DNA of 64,000 nt from Caldanaerobacter subterraneus (GTDB lineage Bacteria; Bacillota; Thermoanaerobacteria; Thermoanaerobacterales; Thermoanaerobacteraceae): assembly GCF_004345675.1 (NCBI RefSeq), contig NZ_SLWU01000011.1:1-64000 (forward strand), written 5' to 3'. Made by a program: the position numbers and the translations under genes. Below are positions 56,921 through 64,000 of this stretch, piece by piece. Under the pieces are notes generated by a model, which saw nothing but the letters and a program-made list of their open reading frames with translations, was not told the DNA's origin and searched no databases. Positions within the stretch are counted from its first letter, which is position 1. Each line of letters begins with the position of its first letter.

Positions 56921-57850
56921 ATGGATAAAAAGGAATTTTTAAGGATATGGAAGGGTTTTTGGCAGTTGGCAGATCCTAAGATATGGATAGCATCTACTGT
57001 GCCTATGTTTGTAGCGGCTGCCTATGCTTATGGTAAAACGGGAGAGTTTGACTTATTCTGGTTTGTTGTCTCAGTTATAGGCATTTACCTTATTGAGATA
57101 GGTAAAAATGCAGTCAATGAATTTATTGATTATAAATCTGGGGTAGATACTTTTGTAACTCCGGATAAAAGAACTCCTTTTAGTGGAGGGAAGAAAACTA
57201 TAGTCGAAGGTAAACTTACAGTCGAAGAAACAGTAATTATTGCCTTAGTAACAATACTTGTAGCTTGTGCTATAGGGCTAGCTATTGTCATATTTAGAGA
57301 ACCTCGCGTATTTATTGTAGGGCTTGCTGGAGTTTTAATAGCAGTTTTTTATAGTTTGCCTCCTTTTAAATTAAGCTACAGAGGCTTTGGAGAAATAGCT
57401 GTAGGAATAACTTTTGGGCCATTGATAGTTATAGGGATGTATTTAGTGATGACTCATCATGTAAGTATAGATGTTTTATTAGTTTCTTTGCCTATAGGGT
57501 TTTTAATAACCAATGTTCTTTGGATAAACCAGTATCCAGATTATGAAGCAGACCTCAAAGGACATAAATACAATTTGTTAGTTAGAATTGGCAAACAAAA
57601 AGGAGTGATAGTGTACGCATCTCTTTATATAGCAGCCTATCTGTCTCTTGCTTTAATAGCTTTAGTTACTAAAAATCCAATATGGCTTATGACCTTTATA
57701 ACAATTCCACTAGCTGTGAGGTCTGTAAATGTTGCCCGCAAATATTATGACGAAATACCAAAGCTGGTAAAAGCAAATGCCGATACGATAAAAATATATC
57801 AAATTGTAGGACTCATAATGATTTTATCTTCCTTGGTATCAAGATTTTAG
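56921..57850 (+). CDS. dmkA: UbiA-family prenyltransferase (DmkA type)
   Basis: Membrane prenyltransferase, 309 residues with eight or nine helices. First Asp motif NAVNEFIDYKSGVDTF (NxxxD) near residue 67, second NQYPDYEADLKGHK near 200. Relatives (MenA) prenylate 1,4-dihydroxy-2-naphthoate to make demethylmenaquinone. Together with DmkB this would produce a dedicated quinone pool; no men genes are in the window, so the naphthoate source is open. GGAGGAAG precedes ATG 56921. Confidence 0.9.
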   Translation: MDKKEFLRIWKGFWQLADPKIWIASTVPMFVAAAYAYGKTGEFDLFWFVVSVIGIYLIEIGKNAVNEFIDYKSGVDTFVTPDKRTPFSGGKKTIVEGKLTVEETVIIALVTILVACAIGLAIVIFREPRVFIVGLAGVLIAVFYSLPPFKLSYRGFGEIAVGITFGPLIVIGMYLVMTHHVSIDVLLVSLPIGFLITNVLWINQYPDYEADLKGHKYNLLVRIGKQKGVIVYASLYIAAYLSLALIALVTKNPIWLMTFITIPLAVRSVNVARKYYDEIPKLVKANADTIKIYQIVGLIMILSSLVSRF

Positions 57851-57964
57851 GTTTTATTAAGATATTTTTTAGAAGGGAGGTGAGCGAAAAACATTGATAT
57901 TATTTTAACAAAACAGTATAATATTTTTACACAAAATTTGTATTAAAAGGGAGGCTGTGATTTT

Positions 57965-58381
57965 ATGAGAAGGATTTTAACACTCGTATTAGTGGGATTA
58001 TTTTTGGTGTTTGCAATAAGTGGCTGTTCTTCTAAAACAGCAACTGGTACTTACAAAGATGGTACTTACAAAGCGGAACAACCTAATTTTGACGAGCACG
58101 GATGGAAAGGATAGATTGAGATAACTGTAAAAGACGGTAAAATAGCATCCGTGACTTATAATGAAGTAAATAAGGATGGGCAGTTAAAGAGAGATGACCA
58201 GCAATATGCAGAAAATATGAAGGCTAAGTCAGGTGTTACACCAAAAGAAGCATTTGAGAAATTGGAACAGCAGCTTATTGAGAAGCAAGACCCTGATAAA
58301 GTAGATACTGTTACTGGAGCTACACATACATCCCAAACTTTTAAAGAATTAGCTGCAGAGGCTTTAAAGAGTGCAAAGTAA
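57965..58381 (+). CDS. pplA: FMN-binding lipoprotein (PplA-like) with in-frame UAG
   Basis: 138 codons if the TAG at 58112-58114 (codon 50) is read through. Signal peptide and lipobox AISGC are intact. Before the TAG: FDEHGWKG; after it: IEITVKDGKIASVTYNEVNK and DTVTGATHTSQTFKEL, where DTVTGAT is the flavinylation motif with Thr as FMN acceptor. The TAG falls in a normally continuous strand, one base from a Tyr codon. Compared with Listeria PplA (two domains) this has a single FMN-binding domain. GGGAGG precedes the ATG. It could be a nonsense allele, a sequence error, or suppressed. Confidence 0.8.
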
Positions 58382-58403
58382 TTTTTGAGTAGATAGAGAA
58401 AAT

Positions 58404-58441
58404 AAAGGGGACAGTTTTTAAAGCTGTCCCCTTTAAAATTT
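58404..58441 (+). terminator. terminator of the FLEET operon
   Basis: AAAGGGGACAG pairs perfectly with CTGTCCCCTTT (11 bp), then AAAATTTATT. The core GGGGACAG recalls the REP sequences. Confidence 0.8.
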
Positions 58442-58521
58442 ATTAAGACATAAGCCTCTTTTCTCCTTCTATTGCTTTTATAGGAGCGATATCCTGTGTC
58501 ACCTTCAAAATACATATATAT

Positions 58522-58691
58522 TCACCTGTTTATTAGTTCTTGTTCTATTGCTGACAATTCTGTAGAAGTTATTCCATCTATGACATCTTTAAATTTTTCT
58601 TTAACTTCTGCAACACTTTTACCTCTATGAAGTTCTTTTATAACTTCTTTTAAAAGCTTCTGTATTCCCTATTATTAATAAGTTCACTCAT
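58522..58691 (-). pseudogene. 5' fossil of a DUF438-family gene
   Basis: Minus strand: start MSELINNREYRSF, then a one-base frameshift, then KEVIKELHRGKSVAEVKEKF and STELSAIEQELINR before TGA. This is the N-terminal DUF438 pattern as I remember it; the hemerythrin and PAS parts that normally follow are absent. Confidence 0.65.
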
Positions 58692-58981
58692 AGGAAATAC
58701 CTGGACCTCATAAGATACAAGAAATAGGAGCTGGATTTATTCCTGACACATTAAATCTTGACGTTATCGATGAAATTATAAAGGTAAAAGAGAGAGATGC
58801 TTTTGAAATGTCAATGAAACTTGCAAAACAAGAAGGAATTCTTTGTGGTATTTCTTCAGGCGCAAATGTTTTTGCGGCAGTTGAAGTTGCAAATCGCCTC
58901 GGGAGAGGAAAACGAGTTGTAACAGTACTACCTGATACTGGGGAAAGATATTTAAGTATGCACAAATTTTTTGAATATTGA
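58692..58981 (+). pseudogene. 3' fragment of a cysteine synthase gene
   Basis: In frame from about 58698: [40 protein letters not shown] and [20 protein letters not shown]. These are the PLP phosphate loop and C-terminal blocks of CysK-type O-acetylserine sulfhydrylase. About two thirds of the gene, including the PLP Lys, is missing. It begins right where the DUF438 fossil ends, marking a deletion join. Confidence 0.85.
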
Positions 58982-58997
58982 ACGATTATATACGGCT

Positions 58998-59121
58998 GTA
59001 TCCTGGAAAAATTTGCGTTGCTGATACTCCTGCTCATTGCTTTAGTTGTATAACTGCTAGGATAAATAGTATTGGAAGAGTAGTTTCAGAAAGTTTTGGT
59101 TATAGAAAAAAGAGAGTGTAA
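58998..59121 (+). pseudogene. unidentified short coding remnant
   Basis: A 40-codon open stretch without start codon: YPGKICVADTPAHCFSC, then ITARINSIGRVVSESFGYRK, ending KRV-stop just before a terminator. Cys/His spacing suggests a metal site. I cannot name the source gene; it could be an alternative frame of nothing. Confidence 0.35.
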
Positions 59122-59140
59122 AATCTGCACTCTCTTTTTT
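59109..59140. terminator. intrinsic terminator
   Basis: AGAGAGTG pairs with CACTCTCT followed by TTTTT; A residues upstream make it usable from both sides, including for the minus-strand gene next to it. Confidence 0.85.
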
Positions 59141-59145
59141 ACAGA

Positions 59146-59322
59146 TTATTTTGCAGAGTAATAGCATCTTTTAGGAGACATTATTAAATCTTCTTTTTTT
59201 AATTCTTTAATAGCCTTTTCAACTTCTTTTTTGTCAAGGCCTGATTTTTCTACAATATCACTAGGACGCAGAGGCTTTGAAGATTCTCTTAAAGTTTTTA
59301 ATACTATCTCTTTGGCATCCAT
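59146..59322 (-). CDS. 58-residue winged-helix protein
   Basis: A small basic protein beginning MDAKEIVLKTLRESSKPLRP, then SDIVEKSGLDKKEVEKAIKE and a wing ending KRCYYSAK. This is a complete minimal winged helix with a single Cys in the wing. It is too small for a sensor domain, so it may act with a partner or be a FeoC-like or MarR-like minimal regulator. AGGAGG precedes ATG 59322. The upstream region 59345-59400 on the same strand has an AT-rich dyad (TTGATATTATAATTAGAATC) that may be an operator. Confidence 0.8.
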   Translation of the reverse strand: MDAKEIVLKTLRESSKPLRPSDIVEKSGLDKKEVEKAIKELKKEDLIMSPKRCYYSAK

Positions 59323-59599
59323 TTTATTTTTCCTCCTTAATACACATCACAATTTTATATTGATTACGATTCTAATTATAATATCAATTCTTATTTTTGA
59401 CAAGAACTTCTAAAATAATTTTTTAACAATAAAATTAAGATTTCACTGGCTTCCCCAACTACTGCTTTTGCAGCTTTTCAACAAAGGGTATAACTAAAGA
59501 TTTAATTTATTTAATTTATTATACAAAAGGGGTTTATCAAAAATCTGTGATTATTGTCACTTATTATACTAAAAAAAGGCAAATTATATACAAATACAG

Positions 59600-59631
59600 C
59601 CCCCCTTTTCTGTATTCAGAAAAATGGGGGG
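59600..59631. terminator. hairpin in the 59323-59650 gap
   Basis: CCCCCCTTTTCTG pairs with CAGAAAAATGGGGGG, allowing a two-base bulge. It lies 20 bp past the end of the minus-strand SHOCT gene. The rest of this 328-bp gap is AT-rich and I see nothing else in it apart from the dyad noted with the winged-helix gene. Confidence 0.6.
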
Positions 59632-59650
59632 TTCTATCTGATTATTTAGC

Positions 59651-59935
59651 TCACTTTTTTAAAGTTTTAGTTATTTCTATATACTCATCTAAGGTGATTT
59701 CACCGCGAGCGTACCTTAACTTGGCAATTTCTAATGCTTCATTATTAGGATCTGTATTGTGTTTTTTAAAAAAGTTAACATTTCTAATCTGTTTTACTAC
59801 CAAGTAAATTACTACGCCTATTAAAATCAAGAACAATATATTGGTAAGTCCACCGCCGAACCAAGTTCCATAACCACAAGGATAATATCCTCCAAACCAA
59901 CGACCTAAACCACCCATCATATATCCTCCAAACAT
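59651..59935 (-). CDS. SHOCT-domain small membrane protein
   Basis: 94 residues. A Gly/Tyr/Trp-rich start (MFGGYMMGGLGRWFGGYYPC), one membrane helix (NILFLILIGVVIYLVV), then the SHOCT motif ALEIAKLRYARGEITLDEYI. SHOCT domains are short oligomerisation units of unsettled function, often at protein ends. GGAGGAG precedes the ATG. Two other SHOCT proteins lie nearby on either side of a two-component system. Confidence 0.85.
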   Translation of the reverse strand: MFGGYMMGGLGRWFGGYYPCGYGTWFGGGLTNILFLILIGVVIYLVVKQIRNVNFFKKHNTDPNNEALEIAKLRYARGEITLDEYIEITKTLKK

Positions 59936-59966
59936 TATTTTCTCCTCCTCTCTAAATATTTATATT

Positions 59967-60164
59967 TTACAAAATGCTTTTTAATTTGTTATATTCTTCT
60001 ACTGTAATTTCTCCCTTGGCTAAACGTATATCAAGTATTTTCTTTGCTTCATTCACTTGGCAATCTTTGTTTGCATTTAAATTATTAATTATTCTTTGCA
60101 GGTCACCTGTTTTGTACAAATAGAAGCCAATTGCCAAGATTAATATAAGCCCCATACATTTCAA
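59967..60164 (-). CDS. SHOCT-domain small membrane protein
   Basis: 65 residues: N-terminal helix MGLILILAIGFYLYKTG, linker, then AKKILDIRLAKGEITVEEYN (SHOCT). First gene of a two-gene minus-strand unit, divergent from the response regulator gene. AAAGGAG precedes the ATG. Regulation by the neighbouring two-component system is plausible because an inverted repeat lies in the shared upstream region. Confidence 0.8.
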   Translation of the reverse strand: MKCMGLILILAIGFYLYKTGDLQRIINNLNANKDCQVNEAKKILDIRLAKGEITVEEYNKLKSIL

Positions 60165-60215
60165 CTCCTTTCTATTTATTAAAAAACTGTTAACTTGGGT
60201 TCATTTTTATTTTAA

Positions 60216-60285
60216 GGCTTACTTTTGAAGAAAATATGAAGAGAAAATAAATACAGTTTAATTAAAATAATTTCCAAAAGTAAGC
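60216..60285. promoter_or_regulatory. inverted repeat in the divergent SHOCT/two-component control region
   Basis: GCTTACTTTTG (60216-60226) is perfectly complementary to CAAAAGTAAGC (60275-60285), with 48 bp between. A TATAAT lies at 60312-60317 for the rightward genes. Confidence 0.55.
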
Positions 60286-60394
60286 GATTAGATTTTTGTA
60301 AACTGTGATGTATAATATATTAAAAGAAGTTTATCAAGCTATCTTCATAAGTTATTCATAATTTTGCTGCAAAATAATAAAGGGTGGATGGAAG

Positions 60395-61090
60395 ATGAAT
60401 AAGAAAATATTTGTGGTTGATGACGAAATAAAAATACTGGAAGTTGTAAAGTCATACCTTGAGCGTGAGGGATTTAGTGTTATTACTGAAACTAATGGCA
60501 ATAACGTTTTAGATACATTTAAAAAAGAAAAACCAGACCTTGTTATATTGGACCTCATGTTGCCAGGTATTTCAGGAGAGGAACTGTGTAAAAGGTTACG
60601 TCAGTTTTCCGATGTACCGATATTGATGCTTACAGCAAAAGTTCAAGAAAGTGATAAAATTAATGGATTTTCCATAGGTGCTGATGACTATATTACAAAA
60701 CCATTCAGCCCACGTGAATTGGTTATGAGAGTAAAAGCAATATTAAGAAGAACAACTGATGATGTGCCTCTTGCTGAAGTAATGTCTTTTAATAATGATG
60801 ACCTTGTGGTCGATTTAAGAGCACATACAGTGAGGAAAAAGGGTGTGGTTGTAAATCTTACTCCAAATGAATTTAAAATTTTAAAGATTCTAATTCGCAA
60901 TCCAAATAGGGTCTTTACAAGAGAAGAATTAATTGAAAAAGTTATGGGATTTGACTATGAAGGATATGACAGGACGATTGATGCACATATTAAAAATTTA
61001 AGACAAAAAATTGAAGACGATACGAAAAATCCAGTGTATATTAGAACAGTGTATGGTGTTGGATATAAATTTGGTGATGGAAATGTTTAG
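60395..61090 (+). CDS. OmpR-family response regulator
   Basis: 231 residues. Receiver domain with VVDDEIKIL (acidic pair), phospho-Asp in LVILDLMLPGISGEEL near residue 52, and ADDYITKPFS with the conserved Lys. The C-terminal winged helix ends with YDRTIDAHIKNLRQKIEDD and VYGVGYKF. It pairs with the sensor kinase overlapping its end. GGGTGGATGG precedes the ATG. Targets may include the divergent and downstream SHOCT genes. Confidence 0.95.
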   Translation: MNKKIFVVDDEIKILEVVKSYLEREGFSVITETNGNNVLDTFKKEKPDLVILDLMLPGISGEELCKRLRQFSDVPILMLTAKVQESDKINGFSIGADDYITKPFSPRELVMRVKAILRRTTDDVPLAEVMSFNNDDLVVDLRAHTVRKKGVVVNLTPNEFKILKILIRNPNRVFTREELIEKVMGFDYEGYDRTIDAHIKNLRQKIEDDTKNPVYIRTVYGVGYKFGDGNV

Positions 61091-62438
61091 AAATAATTTA
61101 AGAACAAGGGCGGCTATTGTATTTATTTCAATAGCTCTTATATCGATTGTTATTGTAAGTATTACAACAAACATCTTAATAATAAATAGCTTTGGAAATT
61201 ATGTTATAAAGTCAACAGATAAAGAATTTAGCAATATAGCTAACACTCTTGCTGCAGTGTATAAATCTGAGGGAGGTTGGAAAAGTACGACAGGGCGTGA
61301 AATTGGGCATGCAGCTATGATGGAAGGATATGGATTAAGGCTTAGAGATAAAGATGGCAAAATTATATGGGATTTTTCTTCAATGTCATATATGATGAAT
61401 ATGATGGGAAAATGGAATAAGAAAAATATTTCTGAAAAAACTCTTCCCATCATTGTAGATGAAAAAACAGTGGGATATGTAGATATAATTTATTATGGGC
61501 CGATAATGATGAGTGACTTGGATTTTAAGTTTTTATGTGATATTAGCAGATATAATGTTATAGCAACGGTGATAGCTATTTTTATAGCATTGACTATAAG
61601 TATTTATGTGTCAAATTATATTACAAGACCATTAATTAATATTACGGAAGTTGCTAAAAAGCTTGAAAAAGGTGATTTTACTGCAAAGGTTTATGATATA
61701 CCTAAAGAAGATGAGCTATTTAAGCTCACAGCTGCAATAAATCATCTTGGAGAATCTTTAAAAAATCAAGAAATACTAAGAAAACAAATGACCTCTGACA
61801 TTGCACATGAGCTTAGAACACCATTGACAACATTGCAGAGTCATATTGAAGCAATGCTTGATGGGGTTTGGGAGCCGACGCATGAAAGATTGAAGAGTTT
61901 AAATGAAGAGGTCTTAAGGCTTATAAATATTGTAAAAGACCTTGAAACATTGAATAAATTTGAATCTGATATGTTAAAGCTTAATAAAATCAAATTTGAC
62001 GCAAGCGAATTAGTAAAGAGCATTTTGACAAATTTTGAAGCATCTTTTGCTGAAAAAGAACAAGAAGTTGTAAAGAACATCGAAGATAACATTATGTTGT
62101 TTGGTGATAAGGACAGGATAGCACAGGTCTTCGTTAACCTAATATCAAATTCAAATAAATATACTCCTGTAGGTGGCAAAATAAAAATAGACTTTTATAA
62201 AGATGGTGATTATGCAGTATTTATTGTAGAAGATAATGGAATGGGCATATCAAAAGATGATATTCCTTTTATTTTTGAAAGGTTTTACAGAGGAGAAAAA
62301 TCAAGAAATCGTGAAACAGGTGGAAGTGGAATAGGGCTTTCGATTGCAAAAGCTATAGTACTAGCCCATGGAGGCGAAATAAGCGTTGAAAGCGAGATAA
62401 ATAAAGGGAGTAAGTTTACTGTTAAAATTCCTTTGTAA
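61077..62438 (+). CDS. sensor histidine kinase
   Basis: About 453 residues. Two helices (AAIVFISIALISIVIVSITT and VIATVIAIFIALTISIYV) flank an external domain of about 130 residues containing a Met-rich stretch, MSYMMNMMGKW, which might bind metal. HAMP (NYITRPLINITEVAKKLEKG), HisKA with HELRTPLTTLQSHIEAM, and HATPase with NLISNSNKYTPVGG and GGSGIGLSIAKAI follow. ATG 61077 or 61083 fits; both overlap the regulator's end and the longer upstream frame is not needed. Confidence 0.93.
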   Translation: MEMFRNNLRTRAAIVFISIALISIVIVSITTNILIINSFGNYVIKSTDKEFSNIANTLAAVYKSEGGWKSTTGREIGHAAMMEGYGLRLRDKDGKIIWDFSSMSYMMNMMGKWNKKNISEKTLPIIVDEKTVGYVDIIYYGPIMMSDLDFKFLCDISRYNVIATVIAIFIALTISIYVSNYITRPLINITEVAKKLEKGDFTAKVYDIPKEDELFKLTAAINHLGESLKNQEILRKQMTSDIAHELRTPLTTLQSHIEAMLDGVWEPTHERLKSLNEEVLRLINIVKDLETLNKFESDMLKLNKIKFDASELVKSILTNFEASFAEKEQEVVKNIEDNIMLFGDKDRIAQVFVNLISNSNKYTPVGGKIKIDFYKDGDYAVFIVEDNGMGISKDDIPFIFERFYRGEKSRNRETGGSGIGLSIAKAIVLAHGGEISVESEINKGSKFTVKIPL

Positions 62439-62455
62439 AGGAGGAGAGACAATTG

Positions 62456-62695
62456 ATGCGTATGATGTGCGCATGGGGATATAGAGCGGATGTATTCATT
62501 TGGGGTATTATTTGGTCAGCAATAGAAATAGGTTTAATAATTGTAGCAATCTATTTTATTATATCATCATTTCGAGGTACGAGAAGTAGAAGTCACAAGA
62601 GTGATGCATTAGAAATTTTAAAAGAAAGATATGCAAGAGGGGAAATAAGCGAAGAAGAGTATCTGGAACGAAAAAAAATACTTGAAGAAAAATAA
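62456..62695 (+). CDS. SHOCT-domain small membrane protein downstream of the kinase
   Basis: 79 residues. Met-rich start (MRMMCAWGYRADV), one helix (IIWSAIEIGLIIVAIYFIIS), basic linker, then ALEILKERYARGEISEEEYL (SHOCT). ATG 62456 sits eight bases after GGAGGAG, 17 bp behind the kinase, so it belongs to the two-component operon. The same architecture as the gene at 59651-59935 suggests paralogues. Confidence 0.88.
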   Translation: MRMMCAWGYRADVFIWGIIWSAIEIGLIIVAIYFIISSFRGTRSRSHKSDALEILKERYARGEISEEEYLERKKILEEK

Positions 62696-62709
62696 TTATA
62701 TCATCATTT

Positions 62710-63315
62710 TTACTCCAGCTCATTTATCATCCTTAATACTTCATCTGCTTGTATTGCGGCGACTGCCATGACTTTGGGTGCCAAAGGTTTCTTTTCATTA
62801 ATCGATGTAACAAAATCACCCACAATTGAAAAGTTTTTACCCCGTTTTATTTTAATATTTTCGCAATCACCAAATCCTGCGACACCTGAAGCCAAAACCA
62901 CTTTTTTATTATGTTTTTGGGCTTTTTTAAAAATCAGCGTTTTGGTAAATTCATTGTCAACAGCTTCCACAACTATATCATGTTGAGGGATTAACTCATC
63001 TAAATTTGACTCATCAATTTTTATATTTTTGGCTGCTATGTTTGCGTGGGGGTTGATTTTAAAGAGAGTATCTTTAAGGGCTAATACCTTTTTTTCTCCT
63101 ACCTGGTGTAAAAAGTAATTTTGTCGGTTGAGATTTAAGATGTCTACCTCATCAAAATCGACTATTGTGAGGTTTTTAATACCACTTCTTATAAGCATCA
63201 CTGCAACATTTGAACCAAGTCCACCACAGCCAATGAGAAGAATTTTTACTCTTGAAAGCTTGTCAAGCATCTTTTCATCAAAATAATTTTTAAGCATTAC
63301 ATCAAAAGGATTCAT
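62710..63315 (-). CDS. ThiF/MoeB/TtuC-like adenylyltransferase
   Basis: 201 residues of the E1-like family that adenylates the C-terminus of a ubiquitin-like sulfur carrier. ATP loop LLIGCGGLGSNVAVMLIRSG at residue 29, IVDFDEVDILNLNRQ near 52, and VEAVDNEFTK near 115. It lacks zinc-binding Cys pairs and a rhodanese domain, like short ThiF proteins. Adjacent to a TtuA-like gene, it may serve tRNA thiolation (TtuC role) as well as, or instead of, thiamine synthesis. GGGAGAG precedes ATG 63315. Confidence 0.85.
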   Translation of the reverse strand: MNPFDVMLKNYFDEKMLDKLSRVKILLIGCGGLGSNVAVMLIRSGIKNLTIVDFDEVDILNLNRQNYFLHQVGEKKVLALKDTLFKINPHANIAAKNIKIDESNLDELIPQHDIVVEAVDNEFTKTLIFKKAQKHNKKVVLASGVAGFGDCENIKIKRGKNFSIVGDFVTSINEKKPLAPKVMAVAAIQADEVLRMINELE

Positions 63316-63370
63316 GCATTTTTCACTCTCCCTACTTTGTTTGTAATTTTAAATGTTGACTTTTGTGTAA

Positions 63371-63412
63371 GAAAAAAGGCTGGTTTTAAGAATTTTTTAT
63401 ACTACCAGCCTT
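63371..63412 (-). terminator. terminator after the TtuA-like gene
   Basis: Minus strand: AAGGCTGGT pairs with ACCAGCCTT and is followed by a T run. It separates the TtuA-like gene from thiF. Confidence 0.85.
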
Positions 63413-63428
63413 AGGTACAATCTCTACA

Positions 63429-64000
63429 CTAGCCAACGGTATTAGAAACTTTTGTAAGTCTGCAAAAAGAACATTCTTCCCTTGTTGTGACATGGCCACA
63501 AGTTTTGCATTCCTTCAATTCAATATTTTCTACCTCTTTGAAATGCTTTTTGCCCTTTTCAAGGAAGCCAATCAAAAAACGCTGCTTTGTGCCAGGACTT
63601 TTTTCTTCCAGTTCATTCAGCAATTCTTTATAAAGAATTGAACGAGCTCCAATTGAATAAGGACACTCTTCATGTAAAAATTCAATTTTGTTTAAAAGCA
63701 CGTAATACATGTTTTCTTTTTCTGTTAAAGTATAAAGGGGCTTTACTTTTTTTATGAGTTTAGGGTGAGTTTGAGGTAAAACTGGTCCCTGTCTTGCAAG
63801 ATAGCTTTCTCCCCAATTCAAAATATTGCCTAAAAGTGTTGCTGCTTCGTCATCTAGATTGTGACCTGTTGCGATAACTGAAAATCCATTGTCGTAAGCT
63901 ACTTTGTTAAACAGGTATCTTTTAATTGTTCCACATACGGAACAGGGGCTTCGTTTTAAAGTCTTTGAAAGCTTGTATATATCAAGCCCGAATTCTTCTT
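63429..64000 (-). CDS. TtuA/Ncs6-like tRNA thiolation enzyme (partial, start outside window)
   Basis: The C-terminal 190 residues of a PP-loop tRNA sulfurtransferase; the ATP loop is beyond the window edge. Visible are SPCSVCGTIKRYLFN, GHNLDDEAATLL, a third Cys in LHEECPYS about 90 residues after the second Cys of the CxxC (spacing like the Fe-S ligands of TtuA), and a C-terminal zinc ribbon CKTCGHVTTREECSFC. TtuA makes 2-thioribothymidine at tRNA position 54, which stabilises tRNA in thermophiles. An Ncs6/TtcA role cannot be excluded from the part present. Confidence 0.85.
   Translation of the reverse strand, partial: EEFGLDIYKLSKTLKRSPCSVCGTIKRYLFNKVAYDNGFSVIATGHNLDDEAATLLGNILNWGESYLARQGPVLPQTHPKLIKKVKPLYTLTEKENMYYVLLNKIEFLHEECPYSIGARSILYKELLNELEEKSPGTKQRFLIGFLEKGKKHFKEVENIELKECKTCGHVTTREECSFCRLTKVSNTVG

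Noticed and set aside
58112-58114. pyrrolysine as an explanation of the UAG in pplA
   Set aside because: Nothing in the window points to a Pyl system; a nonsense mutation or sequence error is simpler.
59345-59400. Fur box upstream of the 58-residue winged-helix protein
   Set aside because: The AT-rich dyad is suggestive but does not match a GATAATGATAATCATTATC-type site well enough to call.

Overview
The window looks like chromosome from a thermophilic, fermentative clostridium of the Thermoanaerobacter/Caldanaerobacter type. This is inferred, not searched. The DNA is AT-rich, the Shine-Dalgarno sites are strong and purine-rich, and TTG/GTG starts are common. The gene content also fits: tRNA-thiolation genes typical of thermophiles, an ISLre2 element, a RAYT transposase with matching REP hairpins, and TPP and Mg2+ riboswitches. 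No rRNA, tRNA, phage or CRISPR array is visible.

Layout. 1-0.35 kb: a structured, pseudoknot-like end of something that starts outside the window. 0.35-2.8 kb: an amino-acid permease, the fossil of a second permease, and a VanX-type dipeptidase. 3-5.8 kb: DUF1934 protein, argS and a UPF0173 hydrolase. 5.8-6.2 kb: a large structured RNA with its own terminator. 6.3-9.5 kb: a drug-type ABC-2 exporter. 9.5-10.4 kb: a RAYT flanked by inverted REPs. 10.4-17.5 kb: an MFS protein and a convergent oppABCDF operon. 17.9-23 kb: a TIM-barrel protein, a ferredoxin-type aldo/keto reductase, ogt, an orphan MNT nucleotidyltransferase and polX, followed by a 300-bp palindromic element. 23.3-28 kb: a MarR repressor and a heterodimeric ABC exporter. 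28-32.8 kb: TPP riboswitch-thiT, a PAP2 phosphatase, and M-box-mgtA with an unusually elaborate second leader. 32.9-36.6 kb: a regulator split by a stop codon and two or three exported proteins of unknown function sharing a repeated 13-mer. 36.6-38.7 kb: an ArsR-type operon and an MFS protein. 38.8-45.9 kb: argCJBDGH. 46-48.9 kb: a GntR-ABC operon wrecked by insertion sequences. 49-51.7 kb: pepF and gpmA. 52.1-58.4 kb: ndh2-eetA-eetB-dmkB-fmnB-dmkA-pplA, a flavin-based extracellular electron transfer (FLEET) locus. 58.5-59.1 kb: gene debris. 59.1-62.7 kb: a two-component system surrounded by three small SHOCT membrane proteins. 62.7-64 kb: ThiF/TtuC-like and TtuA-like genes.

How it fits together. 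The FLEET genes would pass electrons from NADH through a dedicated demethylmenaquinone pool to a flavinylated surface lipoprotein; the lipoprotein gene carries an in-frame UAG. Mg2+ uptake is controlled by an M-box terminator followed by a possible uORF-based translational switch. The arginine operon begins with a leader holding duplicated ARG-box-like sequences and a terminator. Several loci (permease fossil, GntR-ABC operon, cysK/DUF438 debris, GAF-LuxR regulator, pplA) show recent gene decay. All functions are assigned by reading motifs; no database search was run.
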